A stretch of 27,781 bases of DNA from Acanthamoeba sp. SK_2022b (GCA_027943245.1 JANDJZ010001769.1:1-27781), one strand, 5' to 3'. Shown: positions 8,397 to 16,509, counted from the first letter of the stretch. The notes: generated by a model from the letters alone, not told the origin. Made by a program: numbers and translations.

Positions 8397-8424
8397 AAAG
8401 GGAGCCGTCGGCTCCCTTTTTTTT
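8397..8424 (+). terminator. Intrinsic terminator after the DUF349 gene
   Basis: A perfect 7-bp GC-rich stem (GGGAGCC / GGCTCCC), extended by A-T pairs, with a 3-base loop and a run of eight T at 8417-8424. It is ideally oriented for the plus strand. On the minus strand the hairpin is followed by TTTCTT, so it may also end a short minus-strand transcript. Confidence 0.93.
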
Positions 8425-8465
8425 GGCCCTGCCGATACCTGATGGTGCTTGGGATGGAGGCACCC

Positions 8466-8574
8466 AGTACGCAAATTATATAGCGCGAAAGCGACGTGCC
8501 GGGCCGGCTTGCAAAGATTTTCGAGAACTTTTTGCGGTGTGAAGCGCGGGCCCGTCGACTATCGGGATCGGCAA
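8466..8574 (-). repeat. Promoter-like direct repeat, copy 1
   Basis: First of two copies of a ~108-bp element; the second starts 148 bases later. The first ~66 bases (8466-8531) differ from copy 2 at about five positions. The rest is more diverged but still alignable, ending in CGGCAA at both copies. Both contain, on the minus strand, an A-rich block (CGAAAATCTTTGCAA), then a CGCTTTCGCG mini-palindrome, then CTATATAATTTGCGTACT. On the minus strand similarity covers the region upstream of the TATAAT box and stops about ten bases after it, as expected for a duplicated promoter driving different products. Confidence 0.75.
8476..8481 (-). promoter_or_regulatory. Putative -10 box (TATAAT) of repeat copy 1, minus strand
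   Basis: A perfect TATAAT on the minus strand. The A-rich block upstream resembles the UP-type region of stable-RNA promoters, but no good -35 hexamer lies 16-18 bases away (the sequence there is CCCGGC-like). A transcript from here would run about 70-85 bases before meeting the hairpin at 8397-8424. No tRNA or known small RNA is recognisable in it. Confidence 0.35.
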
Positions 8575-8577
8575 AGA

Positions 8578-8607
8578 AAAAGGCCGTTGCATGTGCAACG
8601 GCCTTTT
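8578..8607 (-). terminator. Bidirectional terminator hairpin between the two repeats
   Basis: A 14-bp perfect inverted repeat (AAAAGGCCGTTGCA / TGCAACGGCCTTTT). On the minus strand it is followed by TTTTTCTTT, a good U-tract; on the plus strand by TTTTC, weaker. It lies immediately downstream, on the minus strand, of the TATAAT box of copy 2, which would leave a product of only about 45 bases. Confidence 0.75.
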
Positions 8608-8613
8608 CATGTT

Positions 8614-8721
8614 AGTACGCAAATTATATAGCGCGAAAGCGATGTGCCGGGCAGGTTTGCAAAGATTTTCGTGAAATTTTTCTGGCGAGAGGCGCGTGAC
8701 GTCGCTTTTCGGAAACGGCAA
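8614..8721 (-). repeat. Promoter-like direct repeat, copy 2
   Basis: Second copy of the element described at 8466-8574. It lies between the bidirectional hairpin at 8578-8607 and the region upstream of rnr. It retains the same TATAAT box, mini-palindrome and A-rich block; differences are scattered and do not follow a codon pattern. Confidence 0.75.
8624..8629 (-). promoter_or_regulatory. Putative -10 box (TATAAT) of repeat copy 2, minus strand
   Basis: Same TATAAT and same flanks as in copy 1. A minus-strand start would lie near 8617 and reach the 8578-8607 terminator after roughly 40-45 bases. The -35 match is again poor. A promoter whose former gene (for example a tRNA) has been lost is one reading; a short RNA is another. 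Confidence 0.35.
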
Positions 8722-8756
8722 TTGCTGAAGCTGAAATTCTACTGCATTTTTTGCAG

Positions 8757-8783
8757 CGAAGTCCTGATCTTCGATTTTTTCTT
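8757..8783 (+). terminator. Weak terminator-like hairpin upstream of rnr
   Basis: A 5-bp stem (CGAAG / CTTCG) with a 7-base loop followed by ATTTTTTCTT on the plus strand. The stem is short but the T-run is good. It would separate transcription of the repeat region from rnr. From 8784 to 8906 I see only a 6-bp hairpin (8854-8869) and a possible rnr promoter. Confidence 0.35.
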
Positions 8784-8872
8784 GAGACTGTGATCGGCCA
8801 AGTCATGAAGCCAGGGAGCCACCTTCTTGTGAAGATAGTTCCTCAGTTCACCGCAACCTCTGCAGGTTGTCG

Positions 8873-8900
8873 TTAAACTGAAAGATTTAGATTGTATACC
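8873..8900 (+). promoter_or_regulatory. Possible rnr promoter
   Basis: TTAAAC (8873-8878) and TATACC (8895-8900) are 16 bases apart. If used, transcription would start at or next to the ATG at 8907, giving an almost leaderless rnr message. An upstream promoter is equally possible. Prediction by eye. Confidence 0.25.
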
Positions 8901-8906
8901 AAGAAA

Positions 8907-11474
8907 ATGAACCCTCACGCAAAAAGTGCCGACGCGAACGACGAAATCGGGGGCAGTGTGCAGGGGCACCGCGACGGACATGGCTTCGTCATCCGTGATG
9001 ACGGCGAAGGCGACATCTTCCTTCCTCCCAATGAAATGCGTGCGGTGCTGCACAAGGACCGTGTCAAGGTTCGCATCGTGCGGCAGGACCGCCGCGGCAG
9101 GCCTGAAGGCCGCGTGGTCGAGATCATCGAGCGGCCTGCGCACAACATCATTGGCCGCTTCTTGCAGGAAAGCGGCGTGTATCTGGTCGCTCCCGAAGAC
9201 AAGCGCTATGGCCAGGACATCCTGATCCCTGCCAACGCGACGGGTTCGGCCAAGATCGGGCAGGTGGTCGTGGTGGAGTTGACCGAGGCGCCTGCACTGT
9301 TCGGCCAGCCCGTGGGGCGCATCATTGAAGTGCTCGGTGAGGTCGACGATCCCGGCATGGAGATCGAGATTGCGGTGCGCAAGTACGGCGTGCCCCATGT
9401 GTTTTCCGATGCCTGCCTGGCACAGGCCAAGGCCCTGCCGGACAGGGTGCGGCCTGCCGATCGCAAGAATCGCATCGATCTGACCGATGTGCCCCTGGTC
9501 ACCATCGATGGCGAGGATGCGCGCGACTTCGACGACGCCGTCTACTGCGAGCCTGCCAAGGTCGGGCGCGGCAAGGGCTGGCGCCTGCTGGTGGCGATTG
9601 CCGATGTGAGTCACTACGTGACCACGGGCAGTGCCATCGATATCGATGCCTATGACCGTGCCACCAGCGTCTATTTCCCGCGCCGCGTGATCCCCATGCT
9701 GCCCGAGAAGCTCAGCAATGGCCTTTGCTCGCTCAATCCCGATGTGGATCGCCTGTGCATGGTCTGCGACATGCTGATCACTGCAAAGGGCGATATCCAT
9801 GCCTATCAGTTCTACCCCGCGGTGATGCACAGCCATGCGCGCTTCACCTATAACGAGGTGGCTGCCATCCTGGCCAATACGCGTGGCCCGGAGGCTGCCA
9901 AGCGCTCCGATCGCGTGGGCGACTTGCTGAATCTGCATGGGGTGTACCAGGCGCTGCTCAAGTCGCGCGAAGCACGCGGCGCCGTGGACTTCGAGACCAC
10001 GGAGACGCAGATCGTCTGTGACGAGAACGGCCGCATCGAGAAGATCGTGCCGCGCACGCGCAACGAGGCGCACAAGCTGATCGAGGAGGCCATGCTGGCC
10101 GCCAACGTCTGCAGCGCGGACTTCATCGAGCACAGCGGCCGCGTTGGCCTGTTCCGCGTGCACGACAAGCCCTCGCTGGAGAAGCAGGACATCCTGCGCA
10201 ACTACCTCAAGGCCATGGGAGTGGGTATGGCGCTTGGCGAGAATCCGGCCACGTCCGAATTTCAGGCCATTGCCAATGCCACCAAGGACCGGCCTGATGC
10301 CCAGCAGATCCACACCATGCTGCTGCGCTCGATGATGCAGGCCTTCTACACGCCTGAAAATTCGGGCCACTTCGGGCTGGCCTTCGATGCCTATACGCAC
10401 TTCACCAGTCCGATTCGCCGCTATCCCGACTTGCTCGTGCACCGCGTGATCAAGGCCGAGCTTGAAGGCACGCACTATCGCCTGCCCGAGCTGCCCACGC
10501 CTGGAGAGGCCGAAGCCAAGTTGGCCAAGCGTCTGGCCTCGCGTGTCAGTGCACCCGGCCAGAAGCCGCGCAAGCGCGCGCCTGCCGCCGAGGTCCAGGC
10601 CTGGGAGGCTGCAGGCCTGCACTGCAGCGCGAACGAGCGCCGCGCCGATGAGGCCAGCCGAGATGTCGAGGCCTGGCTCAAGTGCAAGTACATGCGTGAG
10701 CATCTGGGGGAGGAGTTCGCAGGCGTGGTCTCTGCGGTCACCACCTTCGGCATCTTCGTCACGCTCGATGCCATGTATGTGGAGGGTCTGGTCCACATCA
10801 CCGAGCTGGGGGGGGACTACTTCCGCTTTGATGAGGCGCGCCAGGAACTGCGGGGCGAGCGCTCGGGCATTCGCTACGGCATAGGTACGCGGCTGCGCGT
10901 TCAGGTCAGCCGTGTGGACCTGGATGGCCGGCGCATCGATTTCCGCCTGGTGCGCGACGGCGAAGAGCAGCCGGCTTCGGGTCGTTCCGGCAGGGCGCCG
11001 GCGCGCACGGAAGCCCATCAGGGCGAAAAATGGGGGCGCCGCGACGCCAAGGAAAAGCGTGCGCAGCGTAACTCCGGCGGTGCCGGCGGAGCCCGGTCTG
11101 AATCCGACGGCGCGGTGTCTTCCGGCAAGCAGGGGCGCAAGGCGTCCAAGAAGGCCATGGTCAAGGGCGTGAACCTGGCCGCGCTGGAGGCTGAATATGC
11201 GAGTGCCCAGTCCCGCCCGGCCGCGCCAGTGCGTCAAAGCGACGTGAGTGAGCCGGCCGTGGTGCCAGGTTCGTCCGTACCTGCGGCACGCGCCTCCCGC
11301 AAGGGCAGGGCGGCTGAAGCGCGCAAGTCTGTCGCCATCGATGCTGACCACGGTCTGCCGCAGTTGCCGCCGCCATCGCCGGTGCAGGCGCTGCGCGCCT
11401 TGGGTAAGAAGGCCTTGGGGGCCGTCAAGTCCAAGGTGGCAGGCAAGACATCCAAGCCCCGGCGCAAGCCCTGA
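8907..11474 (+). CDS. rnr: Ribonuclease R
   Basis: An 855-residue 3'-to-5' exoribonuclease of the RNase II/RNB family that degrades structured RNA, including rRNA and mRNA fragments. In order: N-terminal OB/cold-shock domains (about 15-150, with GHRDGHGFVIRDD), an RNB catalytic domain (about 190-550) with the metal-binding acidic cluster in IDGEDARDFDDAVY (about 199-213) and the conserved FTSPIRRYPDLLVHR segment, then an S1 RNA-binding domain (about 600-685, GVVSAVTTFGIFV). The last ~165 residues are Lys/Arg/Ala-rich and look disordered, as in other RNase R proteins. An insertion rich in Lys and Pro (around KPRKRAPAAE) lies late in the RNB domain. I chose the ATG at 8907; an in-frame TTG at 8892 would add five residues. 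No strong Shine-Dalgarno is present. It is convergent with nnr, six bases apart. Confidence 0.96.
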   Translation: MNPHAKSADANDEIGGSVQGHRDGHGFVIRDDGEGDIFLPPNEMRAVLHKDRVKVRIVRQDRRGRPEGRVVEIIERPAHNIIGRFLQESGVYLVAPEDKRYGQDILIPANATGSAKIGQVVVVELTEAPALFGQPVGRIIEVLGEVDDPGMEIEIAVRKYGVPHVFSDACLAQAKALPDRVRPADRKNRIDLTDVPLVTIDGEDARDFDDAVYCEPAKVGRGKGWRLLVAIADVSHYVTTGSAIDIDAYDRATSVYFPRRVIPMLPEKLSNGLCSLNPDVDRLCMVCDMLITAKGDIHAYQFYPAVMHSHARFTYNEVAAILANTRGPEAAKRSDRVGDLLNLHGVYQALLKSREARGAVDFETTETQIVCDENGRIEKIVPRTRNEAHKLIEEAMLAANVCSADFIEHSGRVGLFRVHDKPSLEKQDILRNYLKAMGVGMALGENPATSEFQAIANATKDRPDAQQIHTMLLRSMMQAFYTPENSGHFGLAFDAYTHFTSPIRRYPDLLVHRVIKAELEGTHYRLPELPTPGEAEAKLAKRLASRVSAPGQKPRKRAPAAEVQAWEAAGLHCSANERRADEASRDVEAWLKCKYMREHLGEEFAGVVSAVTTFGIFVTLDAMYVEGLVHITELGGDYFRFDEARQELRGERSGIRYGIGTRLRVQVSRVDLDGRRIDFRLVRDGEEQPASGRSGRAPARTEAHQGEKWGRRDAKEKRAQRNSGGAGGARSESDGAVSSGKQGRKASKKAMVKGVNLAALEAEYASAQSRPAAPVRQSDVSEPAVVPGSSVPAARASRKGRAAEARKSVAIDADHGLPQLPPPSPVQALRALGKKALGAVKSKVAGKTSKPRRKP

Positions 11475-11480
11475 GGGCGT

Positions 11481-13061
11481 CTATTGGCCCAGCCGCTGGG
11501 CCAGCGCGCTGGCGCTGAACGGCATTTGCGCGGGCCATTGGTCTGCCGCATGGCCGTGGCGCCAGGCCGCCAGTGTTGCGGCCTGCGCGGGGTCCAGCCC
11601 TTGCGCCCATAGCGCGGCAATCAGCCCGGCGAGAACATCTCCGGTTCCTCCGGTGGACAGCCGGGCGTTGCCTGTGGGGTTGATCCAGCAGGGCGGCGAT
11701 GCATTGCCGTCGCCCTGCGGTCCGGCGATCACGGTGCCCGAGCCCTTCAGCAACGCCGTGCAGTGGAATTGCAGCGCCAGCTGCCTGGCTGCTGAAAGTC
11801 GCTGGGCCTGGACCTGGGCAGTGCTCATTTTCAGCAGGCGGGCGGCCTCCAGCGGGTGCGGTGTCAGCACCGTGTGCTGGCTGCGTCGGCTGCGTTCTTT
11901 CAGAAGCAGGGCCAGCGACTCATCTTCGGCAACCGCGTTCAGTGCGTCTGCGTCCAGTACCAGCCTGGGCGCCTGATCCAGAATTTGGGGCAGCCAGGCG
12001 CGCACCGCCATGCCGCCGCCACATCCGCACACGACAGTGGCGCCGCGCCAGTCTTGTGCTTCGGGGCTGCGCAACATGATTTCGGGCCAGGGGGAGATAG
12101 CCTGGCCTGACCCGTGCGAGGCATCGAGCAGTGCCAGCATCACGCGTCCCGCCCCGCCGTGCAAGGCTGCCAGTGCGGCCAGCCAGGCGGCGCCGGTCAT
12201 GGACAGGCCGCGGTATTCCAGCCCCTCTCCGCCCAGAATGGCCACGTCGCCAAAGCTCCCCTTATGGCTGGCATGCGGACGCGGGGCGCGGGCTTCCGGG
12301 GAGAAAAGTTGTGCGCACGGTGAGATGGCGAAGGGTGGCGCGCTGCTTGCCAGTCCTGTGTCCAGATCGTCCCACCATATCTGGCCGCAGGCGTCGCGGC
12401 CGCTTCCTGTGAACAGGCCGGGATGCAGTGTCAGCAGAGCCAGCGTATGCCGTGCGCTGACCGGGAGGTTCATGGGCTCGAATCCAGGCAGGTATTGCCC
12501 GGTGTCGGCATCCAGGCCGGATGCGATGTCCACGCAAAGGACGGGGCTGATGCCGGACTGCAGGCTGCGCAGCAGCGACAGCAATCGGTCATCTTTTCGG
12601 GTGGGTGGGCTTGCCGTGTCGGGTCGGCGCAGGCCGATGCCGAGCAAGGCATCAATGCACAGATCCTGAGGCCCCATGTCAGGGGGCATGTGGGCGATCC
12701 ATTGCACGCCGGCCTTGTGGGCCGCATCCCATGCGGCACGCGCGTCGGCGGGCATGCGGACGCGTTCGCGCACGCAGCTGACCAGGATGCGGCAATTGCA
12801 GGATCGTGCCGGCATCGTGTTCAGGTGCTGTTGAAGCCAGGCGGCTGCCTGCAAGCCGTCTCCGCCGTTGTTCCCAGGGCCGCAGGCGATCCAGATGCGG
12901 TTGGCGTGAGGGGCGATGGCGCGTGCCAGGCGTGCCAGCCCCATGCCTGCGCGCTGCATGAGGCAGTGTTCGGGCAGTCGGGCCGCGGCCTGCTGTTCCA
13001 GGGTGCGTGTGGCCACTGTATCGAACAGTGGCAATGCGGTGGATGTGGGAATGCGCAGCAT
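11481..13061 (-). CDS. nnr: Bifunctional NAD(P)H-hydrate epimerase / ADP-dependent NAD(P)H-hydrate dehydratase
   Basis: A 526-residue fused repair enzyme. The N-terminal half (YjeF_N, about 1-230) interconverts the R and S epimers of NAD(P)HX; the C-terminal half (about 250-520, ribokinase-like fold) dehydrates S-NAD(P)HX back to NAD(P)H using ADP. Seen: GPGNNGGDGL (epimerase nucleotide loop), CIDALLGIGL (catalytic Asp region), DIASGLDADTG (the family usually has Pro where Ala stands here), HKGSFGDVAILGG, LTPHPLEAARLL and the catalytic STGGTGDVLAG near the C-terminus. Length matches the E. coli fusion. It lies 45 bases downstream of the DadA-like gene on the same strand, so the two may be co-transcribed. 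The 3' end nearly abuts rnr, with no terminator between. Confidence 0.93.
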   Translation of the reverse strand: MLRIPTSTALPLFDTVATRTLEQQAAARLPEHCLMQRAGMGLARLARAIAPHANRIWIACGPGNNGGDGLQAAAWLQQHLNTMPARSCNCRILVSCVRERVRMPADARAAWDAAHKAGVQWIAHMPPDMGPQDLCIDALLGIGLRRPDTASPPTRKDDRLLSLLRSLQSGISPVLCVDIASGLDADTGQYLPGFEPMNLPVSARHTLALLTLHPGLFTGSGRDACGQIWWDDLDTGLASSAPPFAISPCAQLFSPEARAPRPHASHKGSFGDVAILGGEGLEYRGLSMTGAAWLAALAALHGGAGRVMLALLDASHGSGQAISPWPEIMLRSPEAQDWRGATVVCGCGGGMAVRAWLPQILDQAPRLVLDADALNAVAEDESLALLLKERSRRSQHTVLTPHPLEAARLLKMSTAQVQAQRLSAARQLALQFHCTALLKGSGTVIAGPQGDGNASPPCWINPTGNARLSTGGTGDVLAGLIAALWAQGLDPAQAATLAAWRHGHAADQWPAQMPFSASALAQRLGQ

Positions 13062-13106
13062 GGCCTGAGCATAGCCGCCAGCCGCAGGGCGGGGTGTCCG
13101 CAGCGG

Positions 13107-14378
13107 TCAGCCGAAGCGGCGCGGATCCAGCAATGCGCTGTCCAGGAAGCTGGTGCGGTTGTCCATCAGGTCGCTCAGCATGCTGGCGCAGCCTTGGGCA
13201 ATGGCGGCACCACAGCTGCCATGGCCCAGGTTGAGCCAGATGCCGGGCAAACCGCTGGCGCCCAGCAACGGCAGTCCATCGGCTGTGCACATGCGTGTGC
13301 CATGCCAGATCTGAACGCCCGAGGTCAGCACCGCGCTGCCGGGAAAGACCATGTTGAGTCGGTGGTACATGCGCTGCAGCGTGGCCTCGTGCATGGGGCC
13401 GTGGCTGCCCAGTTCAGCGCCGGCCACGACCCGCATGCGCTGGCCAAGGCGCACCAGGGTCATCTGCTCGCTCCAGTCGACGATGGCGTGGCGGGGCGCG
13501 TAGCCTTGTTCGCGCAGCGGAGCACTGATGCCATAGCCGCGCAGGGCGATCATGGGCAGGCGCAGGCTCAGCGGCGCGAGCAGGTTTGCGGCCTCGGCGC
13601 CAGTGCAGACGACGACGGCATCGTGCGACCGGGGCGTGTCTTCGCCTTGCAGCTGCAGGCGAGCGGTGCGCCCGGCGCCGCCGGGCTGCAGTCGCTGCAC
13701 AAGGCGTTGCGTCTCGAATCGTGCTCCTGCGGACTGTGCGGCCTGCCTTTGCATCAGCGTGGCCAGGCGGCCGTTGGCGGCGCCAGCCTGCGGGAAATAC
13801 AAGGAGCCTGCGAGTGCGGTCTCCTCGCCCAGCGCGGGCTCACGCAGGCGGGTCTGGGCGGCATCCAGTGCCTCGCAGCGCGTGCCGGCCTCGGCCAGCG
13901 CTGCCAGTGCAGGTTTCAGTTGCTCATGGTCGGCCTCGCTGCCCAGCAGCACCAGGCTGCCGGAGACATATTCCGGGTCCAGCTCCCACTGCCGCCACAG
14001 CGCTTGCTGGAACTGCTGGCTGCGCTGGGTGAGTGTCTCCAGTGCCGCCATCGTGGCTGTGGGTTCGCCGGCTTTGCGCAGGCGCCGCCCAGCCTGGCGC
14101 CATTGCCATAGCCAGCGCAGCTGGGCTGCGAGGTTTCCGGAGCCGGGGCGTGGCAAAGCCTGCCGGCCGGGAAGCGTGGGTGAGCGTTCTGTGGTGGAGA
14201 GGCCGGGGACGCTCCACGGTTGGAGCAGGCTGGGGCCCAGCCAGCCGGCATGTCCGAAGCTGGCTTCCTCGGCCACCGTGCCATGGCGCTCGTAGACGGT
14301 GACCTCGTGCCCGACCTGGGCCAGTGCGTGGGCTGTCGCAACGCCAATGCTGCCGGCGCCCACAATCGCGATGTTCAT
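13107..14378 (-). CDS. DadA-like FAD-dependent D-amino-acid dehydrogenase / oxidoreductase
   Basis: A 423-residue flavoprotein of the DAO family. An N-terminal Rossmann dinucleotide-binding motif (GAGSIGVATAHAL, residues 7-19) is followed by the acidic end of beta-2 (YERHG) and the EASFGHAGWLGPS segment, which closely matches the FAD-binding part of DadA proteins. The C-terminal GIWLNLGHGSCGAAIAQG completes the FAD site. Family enzymes oxidatively deaminate D-amino acids (or related amines) and pass electrons to the respiratory chain. The true substrate cannot be read from sequence. The ATG at 14378 directly precedes the Rossmann strand, so the start is secure. It is divergent from rpsB and upstream of nnr. 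Confidence 0.88.
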   Translation of the reverse strand: MNIAIVGAGSIGVATAHALAQVGHEVTVYERHGTVAEEASFGHAGWLGPSLLQPWSVPGLSTTERSPTLPGRQALPRPGSGNLAAQLRWLWQWRQAGRRLRKAGEPTATMAALETLTQRSQQFQQALWRQWELDPEYVSGSLVLLGSEADHEQLKPALAALAEAGTRCEALDAAQTRLREPALGEETALAGSLYFPQAGAANGRLATLMQRQAAQSAGARFETQRLVQRLQPGGAGRTARLQLQGEDTPRSHDAVVVCTGAEAANLLAPLSLRLPMIALRGYGISAPLREQGYAPRHAIVDWSEQMTLVRLGQRMRVVAGAELGSHGPMHEATLQRMYHRLNMVFPGSAVLTSGVQIWHGTRMCTADGLPLLGASGLPGIWLNLGHGSCGAAIAQGCASMLSDLMDNRTSFLDSALLDPRRFG

Positions 14379-14518
14379 TTTGGGGTGGAATCTGCTGAAG
14401 TGCCTGAATTATCAAGCGGATGTAGCTATCACTACAGGAGTGTGTGGCCGATGCGGCAGCCGTGGCTATGCGGGGTGTGAGCGCGCGTTGGGTGCGAAGC
14501 CTCAGTCTTGGGATGGCG

Positions 14519-14529
14519 TATGCTAGAAT
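14519..14529 (+). promoter_or_regulatory. Putative extended -10 promoter of rpsB-tsf
   Basis: TATGCTAGAAT carries a TGC just before TAGAAT, the extended -10 form. There is no convincing -35 at 17 bases, which fits an extended -10 promoter. A start near 14536 gives an rpsB leader of roughly 210 bases. Confidence 0.5.
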
Positions 14530-14553
14530 CTTGCGGCTTTGCTAGGGGTTCAC

Positions 14554-14585
14554 CCTGATTTTCTTCGGAATTGCCGGAGATCAGG
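14554..14585 (+). promoter_or_regulatory. Hairpin in the long rpsB leader, possible S2 autoregulatory element
   Basis: CCTGAT / ATCAGG encloses CTTCGG / CCGGAG with a 5-base loop and a 3-base bulge, making a 12-bp interrupted stem. Long rpsB leaders that bind S2 and repress translation are known in gammaproteobacteria; whether this one does so is inference. Confidence 0.35.
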
Positions 14586-14745
14586 TGATGGCTTTGGGGT
14601 GCGAGGTGTTCGTCATGAATGCCTGCCCATGCTTGCAACCCCCGTTGCAAAGTCAATCGCAAACCAGTCCCTTCAAGGTGTTGCTTCCTGTATCCAGGGG
14701 GCAATTGTCGGGCTGGATTTTAGACCTAACCTTTGAGGTATTCAT

Positions 14746-15498
14746 ATGTCCGTCACTATGCGCGATATGCTGGAAGCAGGCGTCCACTTCGGTCACCAGA
14801 CCCGTTTCTGGAACCCCAAGATGGCCCCCTTCATCTTCGGCCACCGCAACAAGATCCACATCATCAACCTGGAAAAGTCGCTGCCGATGTTCCAGGACGC
14901 CCAGAAGTTCGTGAAGCAGCTGGCTTCCAACGGCGGCACCATCCTGATGGTCGGCACCAAGCGCCAGGCCCGCGAGCTGGTGGCTGCCGAAGCCCAGCGC
15001 GCTGGCGTTCCTTTCGTTGACCAGCGCTGGCTGGGCGGCATGCTGACCAACTTCAAGACCGTCAAGACGTCCATCAAGCGTCTGAAGGAAATGAAGGCTC
15101 AGCAGGAAGCCGGTCTGGAAGCCATGAGCAAGAAGGAACAGCTGATGTTCGTTCGCGAACTGGAAAAGCTGGAAAAGGACATCGGCGGCATTCAGGACAT
15201 GAACAGCCTGCCCGACGCCATCTTCGTGATCGACGTGGGCTTCCACAAGATTGCCGTGGCCGAAGCCAAGAAGCTGGGCATCCCCCTGGTCGGCGTGGTT
15301 GACTCCAACCACAATCCCGAAGGCATCGACTATGTCATCCCCGGTAACGACGACTCTGCCAAGGCCGTGCAACTGTACGCCCAAGGCATCGCCGACGCGA
15401 TCCTGGAAGGCCGCGCTGCTGCACTGACCGACGTGGTCAAGGCCGCATCCGGCGAGAGCGGTGACGAGTTCGTGGAAGTGGAAGAATCCGCTGCCTGA
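14746..15498 (+). CDS. rpsB: 30S ribosomal protein S2
   Basis: A 250-residue small-subunit ribosomal protein. The opening [20 protein letters not shown] and later [20 protein letters not shown] and [14 protein letters not shown] are hallmarks of bacterial S2. The Glu-rich C-terminal end ([11 protein letters not shown]) is usual in this group. The ATG at 14746 follows a GAGG ribosome binding site at 14735-14738. It is first in the plus-strand run; a terminator-like hairpin separates it from tsf, which would tune S2 to EF-Ts ratios. Confidence 0.98.
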   Translation: MSVTMRDMLEAGVHFGHQTRFWNPKMAPFIFGHRNKIHIINLEKSLPMFQDAQKFVKQLASNGGTILMVGTKRQARELVAAEAQRAGVPFVDQRWLGGMLTNFKTVKTSIKRLKEMKAQQEAGLEAMSKKEQLMFVRELEKLEKDIGGIQDMNSLPDAIFVIDVGFHKIAVAEAKKLGIPLVGVVDSNHNPEGIDYVIPGNDDSAKAVQLYAQGIADAILEGRAAALTDVVKAASGESGDEFVEVEESAA

Positions 15499-15535
15499 TT
15501 GAGCTTGTCCGGCTGAGCGACCTCGTCGCCGAATA

Positions 15536-15567
15536 AAAAGCGGGGCTCAGGGTAGCCCCGTTTTTTT
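15536..15567 (+). terminator. Intrinsic terminator / attenuator between rpsB and tsf
   Basis: A 7-bp stem (CGGGGCT / AGCCCCG), extended by AAAAAG pairing with T, a 6-base loop and seven T at 15561-15567. The stretch to the tsf start (45 bases) is too short for an obvious promoter plus ribosome binding site, so partial read-through is the simplest way to express tsf. Confidence 0.9.
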
Positions 15568-15612
15568 AAGCCGAAATCCTGTAACGAATCGAACTGACAT
15601 TGGAGAAATACG

Positions 15613-16509
15613 ATGGCTGCAATTACCGCAAGCATGGTGGCTGAACTGCGCGCAAAGACTGACGCGCCCATGATGGAGTGCAAGAAGGCCCTGACCGAAG
15701 CCGAAGGCGACCTGGTCAAGGCGGAAGAGCTGCTGCGCGTCAAGCTCGGCACCAAGGCTGGCAAGGCTGCTTCGCGCGTGACCGCCGAAGGCGTGATCGC
15801 CGCCTTCATCAATGGCAACCAGGGTGCCATGATCGAAGTCAACAGCGAAACCGACTTCGTGTCCAAGAACGACAGCTTCATCGCGATGGCCAACGCCGCC
15901 GCCAAGCTGGTCGCCGAGCAAAACCCCGCCGACGTGGCCGCGCTGAGCGCACTGGCCTATGAGCAGGACGGCTTCGGCCCCACGCTGGAAGACGTGCGCA
16001 AGGGCCTGATCGGCAAGATCGGCGAAAACATGTCCTTCCGCCGCTTCAAGCGCTTCGAAGGCTCCAGCCTGGCTTCCTACCTGCACGGCTCGCGCATCGG
16101 CGTGGTCGTCGAGTTCGACGGCGATGCCACGGCTGCCAAGGATGTCGCCATGCACGTGGCCGCCATGAAGCCCGTGTCCGTGACCAGCGCCGACGTGCCC
16201 GCCGAGCTGATCGAGAAGGAGCGTACCGTTGCTGCCGCCAAGGCTGCCGAGTCCGGCAAGCCTGCCGACATCGTCGCCAAGATGGTCGAAGGCTCGGTGC
16301 AGAAGTACCTGAAGGAAGTCTCGCTGGCCGACCAGGTCTTCGTGAAGGCTGCCGACGGCAAGCAGACCGTGGCCCAGATGCTCAAGGCCGCCAACACCAA
16401 CGTCAAGGGCTTCACCCTGTACGTGGTCGGCGAAGGCATTGAAAAGAAGGTCGACGACTTCGCTGCCGAAGTGGCTGCCCAGGTGGCTGCCGCCAAGGCC
16501 GGCGCCTGA
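15613..16509 (+). CDS. tsf: Translation elongation factor Ts
   Basis: A 298-residue guanine nucleotide exchange factor that regenerates EF-Tu-GTP in the cytoplasm. The N-terminal region shows the conserved [12 protein letters not shown], followed by the core [12 protein letters not shown] and [10 protein letters not shown] segments. The length is slightly above that of E. coli EF-Ts. The ATG at 15613 has a GGAG at 15602-15605. It lies 66 bases before pyrH, the usual order. Confidence 0.98.
   Translation: MAAITASMVAELRAKTDAPMMECKKALTEAEGDLVKAEELLRVKLGTKAGKAASRVTAEGVIAAFINGNQGAMIEVNSETDFVSKNDSFIAMANAAAKLVAEQNPADVAALSALAYEQDGFGPTLEDVRKGLIGKIGENMSFRRFKRFEGSSLASYLHGSRIGVVVEFDGDATAAKDVAMHVAAMKPVSVTSADVPAELIEKERTVAAAKAAESGKPADIVAKMVEGSVQKYLKEVSLADQVFVKAADGKQTVAQMLKAANTNVKGFTLYVVGEGIEKKVDDFAAEVAAQVAAAKAGA

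Larger units (their letters stand above)
14379..14745. other. Divergent intergenic region upstream of rpsB
   Basis: The 367 bases contain no credible gene. On the plus strand they hold the extended -10 promoter at 14519-14529 and a ~210-base rpsB leader with a clear hairpin at 14554-14585. On the minus strand I see no good promoter for the DadA-like gene; an imperfect palindrome (GTAGCTATCACTAC, about 14420-14433) could be an operator but has no supporting second copy. Confidence 0.55.

Noticed and set aside
5568..8474. 968-residue minus-strand frame opposite the DUF349 gene
   Set aside because: Long antisense frames are common opposite GC-rich genes; this one shows no family motifs while the plus strand has codon use and helical pattern of a real protein and its own terminator.
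8476..8806. Two small minus-strand frames ending in the same RFRAI peptide
   Set aside because: They arise from the duplicated promoter-like element. Differences between copies in this frame are mostly amino-acid changing, so there is no sign of protein-level selection.
8367..8906. tRNA gene between the DUF349 gene and rnr
   Set aside because: Despite stable-RNA-like promoter elements, no cloverleaf with a GGTTCGAATCC-type T-arm can be found on either strand.
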